In this document: piece after piece, positions 15,310 through 23,389 of the stretch | Layout: every line of letters begins with the position of its first letter | How positions within the stretch are numbered: the stretch's first letter is position 1 | Source: a virus | Reading direction: 5' to 3' (one strand) | IMG/VR virus record: IMGVR_UViG_3300007236_000054 | Coordinates: 1 to 24,866 of that record | DNA: 24,866 nt | Position numbers and translations under genes: made by a program | Notes under the pieces: generated by a model | The model's input: the letters and a program-made list of their open reading frames with translations, nothing else | Database searches by the model: none | Told to the model about the DNA's origin: nothing

Positions 15310-17258
15310 TATGCTTGTCCTACTTTTTCTGCTTGTTTCATAAAGTTATATAGCTTTTCTGCGCCTTTATCAACACTTCCGTTACCCACACCTCTAACAG
15401 CATCAGCTGTTAATACGAACTCATTTTTAGATAACATTGCAGGCACATCGTCAGCTTTTTCTTTAATACCTACTGGTACAAAACCACCATTTTCTCTGTA
15501 ATCTAGCTCCATTACACCACCTTGATTTTCTCTAACAGGTATCTCTCCACCCATAGCCATCTTAGGTTTTTTATATTTATTCATTTCTTCTCTTATAAGA
15601 TCATCAGCTTCTTTTAAATCCAAGCCAAAGTTCTCCATTAAATCATTTCTTTTAGGCATAACATATTCTTCAAAGATAAATTTTCTAGAAGTCATGTCTT
15701 GATCATCTCCTGAAGTACCTAAAATAACTTTAGCTATTTCAGCAGCAGCCATATTAGGTGCGTTTTCTGGTATAGGATTTGAAGTTGTTGTATCTACAAA
15801 CATTGCTGGATTTCTTTTTTCAGCTTCTTCTAATGTTATATTTGGTGTAGGTAATTCTTTTTCTTTACTAGTACCACCAAAACCATTCATAACTAAGTTA
15901 AATAAATTTTCATCACTTAGTTCTGGAAATTTTGTTTTTAATTCTGCCATAGCATTTTTAATAGCTATCTCTTTATTGGCACCATTTTCAAAACCAATAC
16001 GGCCACCTTCTTTTTTACCCATACCCATAATAGCAATTTCTTTTAACACTTTGGCATCAGCAGGATAAGATCCAGGATCATTTAAAATGTAATATAAATT
16101 AGGCATTGATTTACTTTTACCCGATGTGCCACTGCTACCAAGTTTTTTAAATAAATAAGCTCTTTCTGCTTTACTAAATGTAATGCCTGCCATTTTCATA
16201 TCTTCATCTTCTTCATCTTTTTGCATAGACATAATACCTTCGCTGTCTTCAACTTTTTCACCGAATTTAAAACCTATTCTTCCGCCTTCTTTTCTACCAC
16301 CAAAGAAATTCTTTAAATAACCTTCATATTCTTTTTGTTTTTCTTCTTTTGCGGCTTCGTCATATTCTTCTACAGTTAAATCTACACCAGCTTCATCAGC
16401 TATTTTTTTAGCATCTAAATAAGTAAGACCAAAAGATCCTGCAGCAAGAAGAGCTGTCTTGTCTAAAACCCTTTTGCCACCTGGGCCTTCTTTATAAAAG
16501 ATTGCATCTCCTGCTTTTGCAGCTCCTTCTTTAAGAGCATTTCCTATTTTTGCAGGATCGCCTGAGAATATATCTTGCAAGAATGTTTTTGGACTAAAAT
16601 CTTTTACAACAGCATCTGTAATTGTTGTATCAATAACACCTGTATCACCCATACCTACAGGAATAAATTTTTCTGGAAATGCTGCTTGCTCTACAAATAC
16701 TCCAGGATCTGCTCCAGGAACAGGTTGGCCAGCTAATATATTAGATCTATTTACTATACTTTGATCAGCAATTTGTTTTCCAAGTTTTGCTGAATCTGGC
16801 GTTGCAACTTCTTGAACACCTGTAACAGGTTGACTAGTTTTTCCAAGTTTGAAACCTGTCTTTGTTCCTATAGGATAACTAAACCCTCCTTTAAACCCTT
16901 CAAGTCCACCTCTGAACGCACCACCTTCTGTAAATGGGTTACCTTGAAATCCTGCACCACCTGCATATCTAGCTAGTTGTCCACCACCATATGTTAGTGC
17001 TGCACTTTTTAATGAACCACCAATACTACCTGTCTGATCAAAACCGCCAATACCTGCCATAGCTGCTGCCGCTGCAGGGTTAAAAGGTGCAACGAACGGT
17101 GCTGCTTTGACTGCAATATCTGCTATTTCATTGGGTATTACTTTTCTTACAAATTTTTTAAGTGAACTACCTATACCAAATTTTTCTCTAGGAGTAACAT
17201 CCATAATCCCACCTTGTCTCCTTAATTGTCTTCTGATTTGTGATCTAGTTATTGGCAT
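15309..17258 (-). CDS. Virion protein with EGGRIGF motifs and conserved LSxxEFVLTADAVRGVGNG tail
   Basis: 649 residues. The N-terminus is basic (MPITRSQIRRQLRRQGG), followed by an Ala/Gly/Phe-rich region (AAPFVAPFNPAAAAAMAGIG, about 52-72) and a Gly-rich stretch. Two copies of KEGGRIGF lie mid-protein (bases about 16270-16297 and 15988-16017). The C-terminal ~70 residues contain MAMGGEIPVRENQGG, DDVPAMLSKNEFVLTADAVR and GVGNGSVDKGAEKLYNFM, a block I recognise from virion proteins of many short-tailed phages, where it is often labelled tail or injection protein without proof. It is coupled to the 298-residue gene by TAATG and lies 12 bases after a 56-residue gene. Confidence 0.7.
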   Translation of the reverse strand: MPITRSQIRRQLRRQGGIMDVTPREKFGIGSSLKKFVRKVIPNEIADIAVKAAPFVAPFNPAAAAAMAGIGGFDQTGSIGGSLKSAALTYGGGQLARYAGGAGFQGNPFTEGGAFRGGLEGFKGGFSYPIGTKTGFKLGKTSQPVTGVQEVATPDSAKLGKQIADQSIVNRSNILAGQPVPGADPGVFVEQAAFPEKFIPVGMGDTGVIDTTITDAVVKDFSPKTFLQDIFSGDPAKIGNALKEGAAKAGDAIFYKEGPGGKRVLDKTALLAAGSFGLTYLDAKKIADEAGVDLTVEEYDEAAKEEKQKEYEGYLKNFFGGRKEGGRIGFKFGEKVEDSEGIMSMQKDEEDEDMKMAGITFSKAERAYLFKKLGSSGTSGKSKSMPNLYYILNDPGSYPADAKVLKEIAIMGMGKKEGGRIGFENGANKEIAIKNAMAELKTKFPELSDENLFNLVMNGFGGTSKEKELPTPNITLEEAEKRNPAMFVDTTTSNPIPENAPNMAAAEIAKVILGTSGDDQDMTSRKFIFEEYVMPKRNDLMENFGLDLKEADDLIREEMNKYKKPKMAMGGEIPVRENQGGVMELDYRENGGFVPVGIKEKADDVPAMLSKNEFVLTADAVRGVGNGSVDKGAEKLYNFMKQAEKVGQA

Positions 17259-17270
17259 AGTTTATCTATT

Positions 17271-17441
17271 CTATTTGGTTTTTCCAAAAATATCAAGGCT
17301 TGGCATTAGGACTTTTATATCTCTTCGAATATCTTCTTCAGGTACTCCTTTAGATTTCCATTCGTTGTCATCCTTATATTCTTCACCTGTCTTAAGGTTA
17401 GTTATTTTTTCTATTATCTTTTCTGGTTTTAACACTTGCAT
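17271..17441 (-). CDS. Small uncharacterised protein in the virion operon (56 codons)
   Basis: Starts at an ATG at 17441 with a perfect AGGAGG at 17451-17446, four bases away, overlapping the stop of the 109-residue gene (TAGGAGG); ends with TAG at 17273-17271. The product is charged and soluble, with KPEKIIEKITNLKTGEEYKD (5-24) and IRRDIKVLMPSLDIFGKTK at the C-terminus. The latter looks like a short beta-strand and amphipathic helix. No known domain is recognised. Its conserved-looking place between two virion genes and strong ribosome binding site argue it is real. Confidence 0.7.
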   Translation of the reverse strand: MQVLKPEKIIEKITNLKTGEEYKDDNEWKSKGVPEEDIRRDIKVLMPSLDIFGKTK

Positions 17442-17449
17442 TTTTCCTC

Positions 17450-17779
17450 CTATGTTCTGTCAAATTCTAGTATTGATACAGTGCCTTCAAATATATCAGC
17501 AGAGGCTGCTTGTAACTGTAATTTGTCACTTTCTTCTAATATGATTGTACCATCAGATATAGACTTAGAGTTACCTGCATTAACAGTATGCTCTGCAAAT
17601 TGATAAGCTCTACCTGCAGAGGTATCATATATAAAAGCTTTTATTTCCGTGTTCCCTGCTCCAACATTCGCTACATGTATATTTTGTATGATGGCTCTAG
17701 ACTCAGATGGCACAGTATAAATATCTGTGACAGTTGTTGCAGTTAAATCAAAGTTTGCGTTTTGGTATCTATTTGCCAT
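17450..17779 (-). CDS. Small beta-rich virion protein
   Basis: 109 residues with alternating hydrophobic/polar strands and many Thr/Ala/Ser: NANFDLTATTVTDIYTVP (7-24), SRAIIQNIHVANVGAGN (27-43), and a C-terminal ADIFEGTVSILEFDRT. The pattern is that of a compact beta-sandwich, as in head-decoration, neck or fibre-associated proteins of marine phages, but which of these cannot be told. No cysteine and no membrane segment. The ATG at 17779 overlaps the preceding TAA (TAATG). Confidence 0.65.
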   Translation of the reverse strand: MANRYQNANFDLTATTVTDIYTVPSESRAIIQNIHVANVGAGNTEIKAFIYDTSAGRAYQFAEHTVNAGNSKSISDGTIILEESDKLQLQAASADIFEGTVSILEFDRT

Positions 17780-17958
17780 TATGCTGTATTTCCACTACTC
17801 ATGAACCAAGTAAATCTTTGTTGTTCATCCCTTAAATCTTGTTGAAATGTAGAGTTTAATTTTTCAATTAATCCGTCTAAATCTCTTACTAAAGAATCAG
17901 CATCTTGTTGTCTGTATTCTTTATTAGGTCTAGTAAATACTACGGTTATCTTTGCCAT
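17779..17958 (-). CDS. Small uncharacterised protein in the virion operon (59 codons)
   Basis: ATG at 17958 overlapping the TAA of the 283-residue gene, TAA at 17781-17779 overlapping the next ATG; both junctions are TAATG, which is strong positional support. The product begins with a hydrophobic strand (MAKITVVFTRPN), then a charged helix LVRDLDGLIEKLNSTFQQDL (24-43) and ends WFMSSGNTA. Helical coiled-coil tendency is weak. No family recognised. Confidence 0.7.
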   Translation of the reverse strand: MAKITVVFTRPNKEYRQQDADSLVRDLDGLIEKLNSTFQQDLRDEQQRFTWFMSSGNTA

Positions 17959-18809
17959 TATACTAAATCACTATAAAAAATTGGGTTGCTTGCAGTACCA
18001 TAATTAAAATCATAGTTTTTTGCAGTTTCTTCATTTTCATCTTCTGCAATAGGAGTTACGTTGCTTACTTCCATTATACCTAGATTATTTCTTGCTCCAT
18101 CTCCGCCTCCTCTATTATTGATTTCATTACCATAAGCATCTATTTTACCTGCCATTCTAGCTGACATATAATCATCATAATTTAAATTTGTTTTACCTGC
18201 AGGTACAACTTTTTCATTATAGAAATCTAAATTATTTATAGGACCAAATTTACTAGCAAATTTTTTTGCTAAATTTAAAGGAGTTGGAAGTTTATTATAA
18301 AAGTCTACAGCTTTTTGAAAAGCGCTAGGCTCATAAACAAAATCTCCTAATCCATCTGGGCCTGTTCTACCTGTTGGATCAGGTCCTCTATATCCTTCTG
18401 TAATACCTGTTGGTGAAGTTACATTAACTTTACCAGTCATAATATCAGAAGCTCTTTGTTTATTTTTATCGGTATCACCAACTCTATTTCCACGATCATT
18501 TGGTCCACCTGGACTTGCATCATAACCACCAAGATCACCTTGTAATGACATGATACCACCAGGACCTGTGTTAGGTTTTCCTTTTAATGACCCATATATA
18601 TTTGCATCTAATAAAATTTTTTGTTCTCTTGGAGTAATGTAAGCTAATTCAGCTACAACGTGATCTGGATCTGATAACCATTTTTTAGGAACAGTCACAG
18701 TTTCTTGTTTACCAAGATAGTTCATTCCACCACCTTGTTTTACAGGTTTAATTTTATTTTTTTCTTTTTCAGTTAATCTTTGATCTTTATATAAACCTTT
18801 ATCTATCAT
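17958..18809 (-). CDS. Gly-rich virion-associated protein
   Basis: 283 residues. Order: a basic N-terminal segment (KDQRLTEKEKNKIKPVKQ), GGGMNYLGKQETVTVPKKWL (26-45), DHVVAELAYITPREQKIL (49-66), a Gly/Pro/Asp-rich flexible region including GPGGIMSLQGDLGGYDASPG and GYRGPDPTGRTGPDGLGDFV, then a more ordered C-terminal half with LPTPLNLAKKFASKFGPI. The middle part reads like a linker or a tail-associated disordered segment. I recognise the first block as recurrent in marine phage virion operons, without a known function. It is coupled by TAATG on both sides. Confidence 0.65.
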   Translation of the reverse strand: MIDKGLYKDQRLTEKEKNKIKPVKQGGGMNYLGKQETVTVPKKWLSDPDHVVAELAYITPREQKILLDANIYGSLKGKPNTGPGGIMSLQGDLGGYDASPGGPNDRGNRVGDTDKNKQRASDIMTGKVNVTSPTGITEGYRGPDPTGRTGPDGLGDFVYEPSAFQKAVDFYNKLPTPLNLAKKFASKFGPINNLDFYNEKVVPAGKTNLNYDDYMSARMAGKIDAYGNEINNRGGGDGARNNLGIMEVSNVTPIAEDENEETAKNYDFNYGTASNPIFYSDLV

Positions 18810-20983
18810 TATCTTCTACCATCTGGTTGTGTATCTAATCTGAACGTGCCAAGTTTCCAACTTTGATTAACAGCTGTATTAGCTACCTTTAAAGATATGG
18901 CTCTTGCTCTTGCACGAGTATCTACCTTATCAGTAGATGAAGTAATTGTAAATGGCCCTAGTGGAGAACTTGCTTGAGAACTATTAGGGTAATTCTTTAA
19001 TTGTAGTGTTACTTGAGTATTACCTGTTTGAGATAAAAAATCTGGTACAAATCTTCGTATTTTCATTAAATATTCTCCGTCTCCTCTAAAATCAGAAACA
19101 CCTGTCATTTGTCCTTGTCTAGATCTTGCTTGAGTAATATCAAAATCTCCAGATTCAATATTAGATGTAATTACATTTATGCCATTAGCTAATGCTTCAT
19201 CAGTTCCTTTTTCGTGTTCAAAGTATATTGTGCTTCCTTCAGTATTACCCACTACATCAAATGATGCATCATCGTCTGCAGTGAAACTAGTTGCATGAGG
19301 TAGACCAAATACAGACGAATCTTGCCATGCACCTCTTGCTAAAGTTCCTGTTGTCCACACAGGTCTTTGAGGAGTAGAATCTAAATAGTTATATGTTACA
19401 CATCTATTAATAACAGTTGAACTTTCAGTGCAATAAAACCAAGTAATCTCACCAAACAAATTATTTAGTCCGACATTAATTAATTGATTGGCTGTTGTAT
19501 TTAAATCATTAAATACAAAATCTTCTACTAAACATTTCATAGTTTCTAGATTACCAGAATATTTAAAAAAACCATTTTCTGAAAACCAATATGCAGCTCC
19601 ATCAACTTCTAATGCAGCATTCTGTCCAATCAATCCGCAGTTCGTTCCTACTTGTTGAAAACCAAAAGTAAATGGTTGACCAATAAATCTCATAGTAAAT
19701 AAAGATGTATCTGTCCAAACATAGATTGCATCCCTACCTCTAACAGCACCTACAATTTTAGACCCGTCAGCTAGTCTTTGTGTGCCTGCAGTATTAACTG
19801 CTGTTGGTTGATAAGTATTAATATCTTCTTGGTTAGAAAATCTAATAAACATTTCATCTTGTGTAGAAGGTGTTCCAATCGTTGTTTCTGTTCCAAAGAA
19901 TACTAAATGACGGTCAGGTGTAGAGACTAACATATCTCTAGATGCTGTTGGTGCACCTGATATAATAGTTGCTCTATTAGTTACAGCATTTGTTGCATTT
20001 GAGTCCCATTCAAATACTTGTGCATTATGAATTAGTGCAATTACTTTATCACCAAAATTATCAATAGACCATAAACCAGGATCTACAACTAAATCTCCTG
20101 ATGCAGCTTCACCCCATGCAATGTAATCAGAACTATTAAGTACGGTCGCACCATTAGAATGTGTTGCAGCTGTTGTATTTCTAACTCCTCTTGTAACACC
20201 TGTTAAAGTGTTGCTACTTATACCTGTGTATGAAATTTCTTCTGATCCTATTTGAATAAAGTTTGTTCCTGAAGTTGGAAACAAAGATGCATCTGTTAAT
20301 ACAATAGTAGTTGTAACAGCATTGATACCACCATTTAAAGTAGTGGTTGCTTCACCTGTTACTGTTCCACCCCAAGAAGCTAGTCCCCAACCAAAACCAG
20401 GTAATTGTTCTGCAGGTCCTACTGGATAATAATGTTGAACTCTAATACCACCCGATGTTGTTGCACCTGAACCTGTTTCATTAGAGGGCATAGTAATAGT
20501 TAGGGTAGTTGCTGTTGGCACAGATGTCACCATAAATTTTTTATCATCAAAATCTGATGCTGAATAATTTGAATTAGTAATTGTCGTAAAATTATCTAAA
20601 AGAATAATATCGTTTTCTTGAATATTGTGATCTGTGCTAAAAGTTATAGTAACTGTTGCTGATCCATTCGTCGTGCTAAATGCATTAGAAAGAGTTGTTG
20701 TAGATTTAATAGGATGTATGTCATAAAATACACCACCAGTATATGCATATAAAACTCTATTTGTACCTATTATAGCGAACTTGTTACCAGATCTATTAAC
20801 TAAGTGATGCAGAGCCCTTGCAGCTCCTGTAAGTTTTGATTCACCTAATTGTGACCAACCACCTATCTTCTCTGGTGTGCCATATCTAAAACGTACATTA
20901 TCTCCTCCGACCCATTGTCCTTCGGCCGTGGTTTCTGTAATCTGTTTATTGAATCCAGGTTGAAATCCTATCTTTTGTAACAT
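18809..20983 (-). CDS. Head-tail connector/tail stabilisation protein (P22 gp10-like)
   Basis: 724 residues, predicted almost entirely beta-rich. The N-terminus QKIGFQPGFNKQITETTAEG (3-22) then QWVGGDNVRFRYGTPEKIGG (23-42) is the signature of the phage stabilisation / tail tubular-type family found in short-tailed phages, which closes the portal and forms the base of the tail. Residues about 215-285 form an inserted small domain (ASLFPTSGTNFIQIGSEEIS, then TGISSNTLTGVTRGVRNTTA) that resembles a module common in marine phage tail proteins. GGAG (TAATGGAGCCATATG) precedes the start. As the first clear virion gene downstream of the oxygenase cassette, it marks the boundary between modification genes and tail genes. 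Confidence 0.78.
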   Translation of the reverse strand: MLQKIGFQPGFNKQITETTAEGQWVGGDNVRFRYGTPEKIGGWSQLGESKLTGAARALHHLVNRSGNKFAIIGTNRVLYAYTGGVFYDIHPIKSTTTLSNAFSTTNGSATVTITFSTDHNIQENDIILLDNFTTITNSNYSASDFDDKKFMVTSVPTATTLTITMPSNETGSGATTSGGIRVQHYYPVGPAEQLPGFGWGLASWGGTVTGEATTTLNGGINAVTTTIVLTDASLFPTSGTNFIQIGSEEISYTGISSNTLTGVTRGVRNTTAATHSNGATVLNSSDYIAWGEAASGDLVVDPGLWSIDNFGDKVIALIHNAQVFEWDSNATNAVTNRATIISGAPTASRDMLVSTPDRHLVFFGTETTIGTPSTQDEMFIRFSNQEDINTYQPTAVNTAGTQRLADGSKIVGAVRGRDAIYVWTDTSLFTMRFIGQPFTFGFQQVGTNCGLIGQNAALEVDGAAYWFSENGFFKYSGNLETMKCLVEDFVFNDLNTTANQLINVGLNNLFGEITWFYCTESSTVINRCVTYNYLDSTPQRPVWTTGTLARGAWQDSSVFGLPHATSFTADDDASFDVVGNTEGSTIYFEHEKGTDEALANGINVITSNIESGDFDITQARSRQGQMTGVSDFRGDGEYLMKIRRFVPDFLSQTGNTQVTLQLKNYPNSSQASSPLGPFTITSSTDKVDTRARARAISLKVANTAVNQSWKLGTFRLDTQPDGRR

Positions 20984-21000
20984 ATGGCTCCATTATAATA

Positions 21001-21648
21001 CTATTTTACAAATGATGGTAGACCTAACATAGGTCTTCCGTCAAATCTGTTTTTATCAGCAAATGGGCCGTTTACATGATTATAATGTAGAAATACTTGG
21101 CCACAAATGTTCCCGTCAAAAGGCTCTCGCCAATGTTCGAGTTCACAGCCACTATATACTAACATATCACCTACTTCAAGCAAGACTTTTGTGCCTTTGG
21201 GTGCGTTGGGCTTATGTATGTTTTTATACTCGTCTATGACGCTGTCAGCCCCCGTACCGTCGATAAATATAGGCCAAGGATCTCCACCTAAGTTTAGAGT
21301 CGTAGATATTTCACAACTAGGTCTATCTTTATGTCTTCGTAGTTCATCACCTTTTTTATATGCTCTAGCGTAAGAGTAAGTAGGTATTAGATCTAGTCCT
21401 GTATGTTGTTTCATTACAGGCAACATCTTAACTAGTAATGTATCCATTACAAAGTCACCATAACAAGAATAAGTATTAGGTATCTGTTGATCAGTCCATG
21501 TTCCAAGGATCGGGGACTGTGAATGTATGTTATTTTCATACATAAATCTTGTTGCATCTCTTTTAAGTAAAAAATAGTTAAGTATAAAATTAGCCATGTC
21601 GTAAGACAAAGCTTTCTTAATTACTTGATATTTGTGATCTCTAAACAT
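21001..21648 (-). CDS. 2OG-Fe(II) oxygenase 1 (HxD...H)
   Basis: 215 residues with the double-stranded beta-helix signature of 2-oxoglutarate/Fe(II) oxygenases: GDELRRHKDRP gives H106 and D108, the following SCEISTTLNLGGDPWPIF strand, and the distal histidine in GCELEHWREPF (H172), then QVFLHYN. These enzymes hydroxylate protein, lipid or small-molecule substrates using 2-oxoglutarate and O2. No clear C-terminal Arg/Lys for 2OG binding about 10 residues after the distal His is visible, which is the usual position, so cofactor binding is less sure. It overlaps oxygenase 2 by 8 bases and is the last gene of the cassette, 17 bases before the connector gene. Substrate unknown. Confidence 0.8.
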   Translation of the reverse strand: MFRDHKYQVIKKALSYDMANFILNYFLLKRDATRFMYENNIHSQSPILGTWTDQQIPNTYSCYGDFVMDTLLVKMLPVMKQHTGLDLIPTYSYARAYKKGDELRRHKDRPSCEISTTLNLGGDPWPIFIDGTGADSVIDEYKNIHKPNAPKGTKVLLEVGDMLVYSGCELEHWREPFDGNICGQVFLHYNHVNGPFADKNRFDGRPMLGLPSFVK

Positions 21649-22228
21649 TAAACCCTTTCTGTAAAAAATTAAACGATACTGATATTCTTATTTCATTACT
21701 TAAGTTTGGTTCAACACAATGCCAAAGCCATGCTGGAAATATAACTATTCTACCTTCTAATGGATCTACACGAACCTCTCTCCATAGATGTGAAGGTGGT
21801 TCTCCTTCTTTTCTTCTTGGCATAACCATATGTGCCGATGCTCTTGGTTCGTTAAATACTATTTGTCCAGAATTTTTAGGTGCCTTAATATAATACACAC
21901 CACTAAAATGAGAGTTAGGATGTAAGTGTGGTCGGTTATATCCACCTGGTGGATTGATGTTGGCCCACATATTTCCAATAACAGGTTCACTATCTAACCA
22001 TTCTTCTTGAAATACTTCACTTTGCATTTTAAATAATTCATCAACTAATGGTTTGAACACTGGTATTTGATGCATATTAGTTTGACTATGCCAACCATTC
22101 ATATTAGTTCGTTTGATTCCTTTATCTTTATCAGCCCAAGCAAGAACTTCTTTTTCAAAAAGTCTGTTGTCTAGATTAACATCTTTAGCATATATAATAG
22201 TTGGAAAGTATGCAGCTTTAATCATCAT
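21641..22228 (-). CDS. 2OG-Fe(II) oxygenase-like protein 2 (TIGR02466-like, HxH ligands)
   Basis: 195 residues. RPHLHPNSHFSGVYYIKAP (99-117; H101, H103) and GRIVIFPAWLWHCVEPN (159-175; distal H170) followed by RISVSFNF (R181) match the uncharacterised putative 2OG-Fe(II) oxygenase family TIGR02466. There the first pair reads HxH where classic enzymes have HxD, so the metal site differs and activity is unproven. The start could be either of two adjacent ATGs (22228 or 22225); the first overlaps the previous stop as ATGA. Probably cytoplasmic, substrate unknown. Confidence 0.78.
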   Translation of the reverse strand: MMIKAAYFPTIIYAKDVNLDNRLFEKEVLAWADKDKGIKRTNMNGWHSQTNMHQIPVFKPLVDELFKMQSEVFQEEWLDSEPVIGNMWANINPPGGYNRPHLHPNSHFSGVYYIKAPKNSGQIVFNEPRASAHMVMPRRKEGEPPSHLWREVRVDPLEGRIVIFPAWLWHCVEPNLSNEIRISVSFNFLQKGFNV

Positions 22229-22809
22229 TTAAAAGGTGTCCCTCCAAACCACATAACCAAAGATTTTCTGTTGCCACGTATTACAGGTTTAACTCTGTGT
22301 CTAATAAATGATGCAAAGAACACAGCATGTCCTTGTTTTATTTTTGCAACTTTACCCTCAGCCATTAATTCTAAATCACCACCTTCAAATTCATTCTCTG
22401 GTGATAATAAACAAGTCATAGATATTTTTCTTACAGGTGGTTCGTGTTGCATGTTCACATCATTATCTACATGCCAGTCATAGAATCCTCCTTCTGGATA
22501 TTCTGTGTATTGTGCCATTTCAGTTATTGTCATTCCGTCAAAACCAAAATGATTACCGTTTGTGGTTTTCATAATACGTTCAATGTCTTTATACATGTCC
22601 GCCATTTTTTTAAATGGTATCCAACTAATGTGTGAGGTTCTAGTTTTAGTATCTACGACTCCACCTTTAATACCTTTATTACTTCCAACACTCGCATCAT
22701 TTCTAGGTTCCGCACGTCCAGCTTGAATAATCATTTTACATTGTTCTGGTGTAAATATTGGTTGTGTAGTTTCAACTATAAAAGATCGCCATCGTGGTTC
22801 TGTTATCAT
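22225..22809 (-). CDS. 2OG-Fe(II) oxygenase 3 (PiuC/PKHD hydroxylase-like)
   Basis: 194 residues with the most complete classic signature of the set: GGFYDWHVDND (107-117; H113, D115), MTCLLSPENEFEGGDLEL (131-148), FFASFIRHRVKPV (164-176; distal H171) and R181 for 2-oxoglutarate. The layout matches PKHD-type prolyl-4-hydroxylase-like proteins such as PiuC. Expected reaction: hydroxylation coupled to oxidative decarboxylation of 2-oxoglutarate; the target is unknown. ATGA overlap with oxygenase 2 and a one-base gap from oxygenase 4 show tight coupling. Confidence 0.87.
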   Translation of the reverse strand: MITEPRWRSFIVETTQPIFTPEQCKMIIQAGRAEPRNDASVGSNKGIKGGVVDTKTRTSHISWIPFKKMADMYKDIERIMKTTNGNHFGFDGMTITEMAQYTEYPEGGFYDWHVDNDVNMQHEPPVRKISMTCLLSPENEFEGGDLELMAEGKVAKIKQGHAVFFASFIRHRVKPVIRGNRKSLVMWFGGTPFK

Positions 22810-22810
22810 A

Positions 22811-23389
22811 TTAATATCCGTATTCTACCCATCCCGTTATTATATATTTGTCATTTGATAGAGGAGGGTTGCCTCTATGAACGTGTGTAAACTGTGCAGG
22901 CCAAACTAACATAGTATTTTTTTCAGGTTTAAATCTACATTTTTGATATAAAAATTCTGTTTCTCCACCTTCAGTCACATCATTAAGATAAACACTAAAA
23001 GCTAGTATTCTATTTCTAGCTTTCATCTCTGCATTTTCACAATGCCACATATGATAACCTTCACCTACTTTAGTTTTTTGAATTTTTACTTCTAATATAT
23101 TATGTGTAGCTAATTTTTTTAGGTAGGAATATTTTTGTACATACAGAGGGTATACATCTTTAAAAAACATATCTATAAAAGGTTTGTTATTATAAGTCAT
23201 TGGAACATTGGTATCTCTAATAGTATCTATTGAATTATCAGATACTAACGTTTCATCTACTTGCCTTGGATACACTGCACCTTGTTCTTCACACTTATTA
23301 AAATAATTTGTATAATCATCTATCAATTGATTTGGCATAAAGTTTTTAAATAAACCAATGTGGTTATCTATGTAATATTGTTTGTCCAT
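22811..23389 (-). CDS. 2OG-Fe(II) oxygenase-like protein 4 (HxE variant)
   Basis: 192 residues. GEGYHMWHCENAEM (109-122) gives H116 and E118, so the carboxylate ligand is glutamate, not the usual aspartate. ILAFSVYLNDVTEGGETEFL (128-147) and MLVWPAQFTHVHRGNPP (160-176; distal H169 or H171) then KYIITGW (K181) complete a prolyl-4-hydroxylase-like fold. From memory, some marine phage relatives also carry HxE, so this may be a family trait rather than a loss. TAATG coupling to oxygenase 5 at 23389. Substrate unknown. Confidence 0.8.
   Translation of the reverse strand: MDKQYYIDNHIGLFKNFMPNQLIDDYTNYFNKCEEQGAVYPRQVDETLVSDNSIDTIRDTNVPMTYNNKPFIDMFFKDVYPLYVQKYSYLKKLATHNILEVKIQKTKVGEGYHMWHCENAEMKARNRILAFSVYLNDVTEGGETEFLYQKCRFKPEKNTMLVWPAQFTHVHRGNPPLSNDKYIITGWVEYGY

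Noticed and set aside
17107-17544. 145-codon plus-strand frame
   Set aside because: Crosses three minus-strand genes, two of which have strong start signals; composition is that of a shadow frame.
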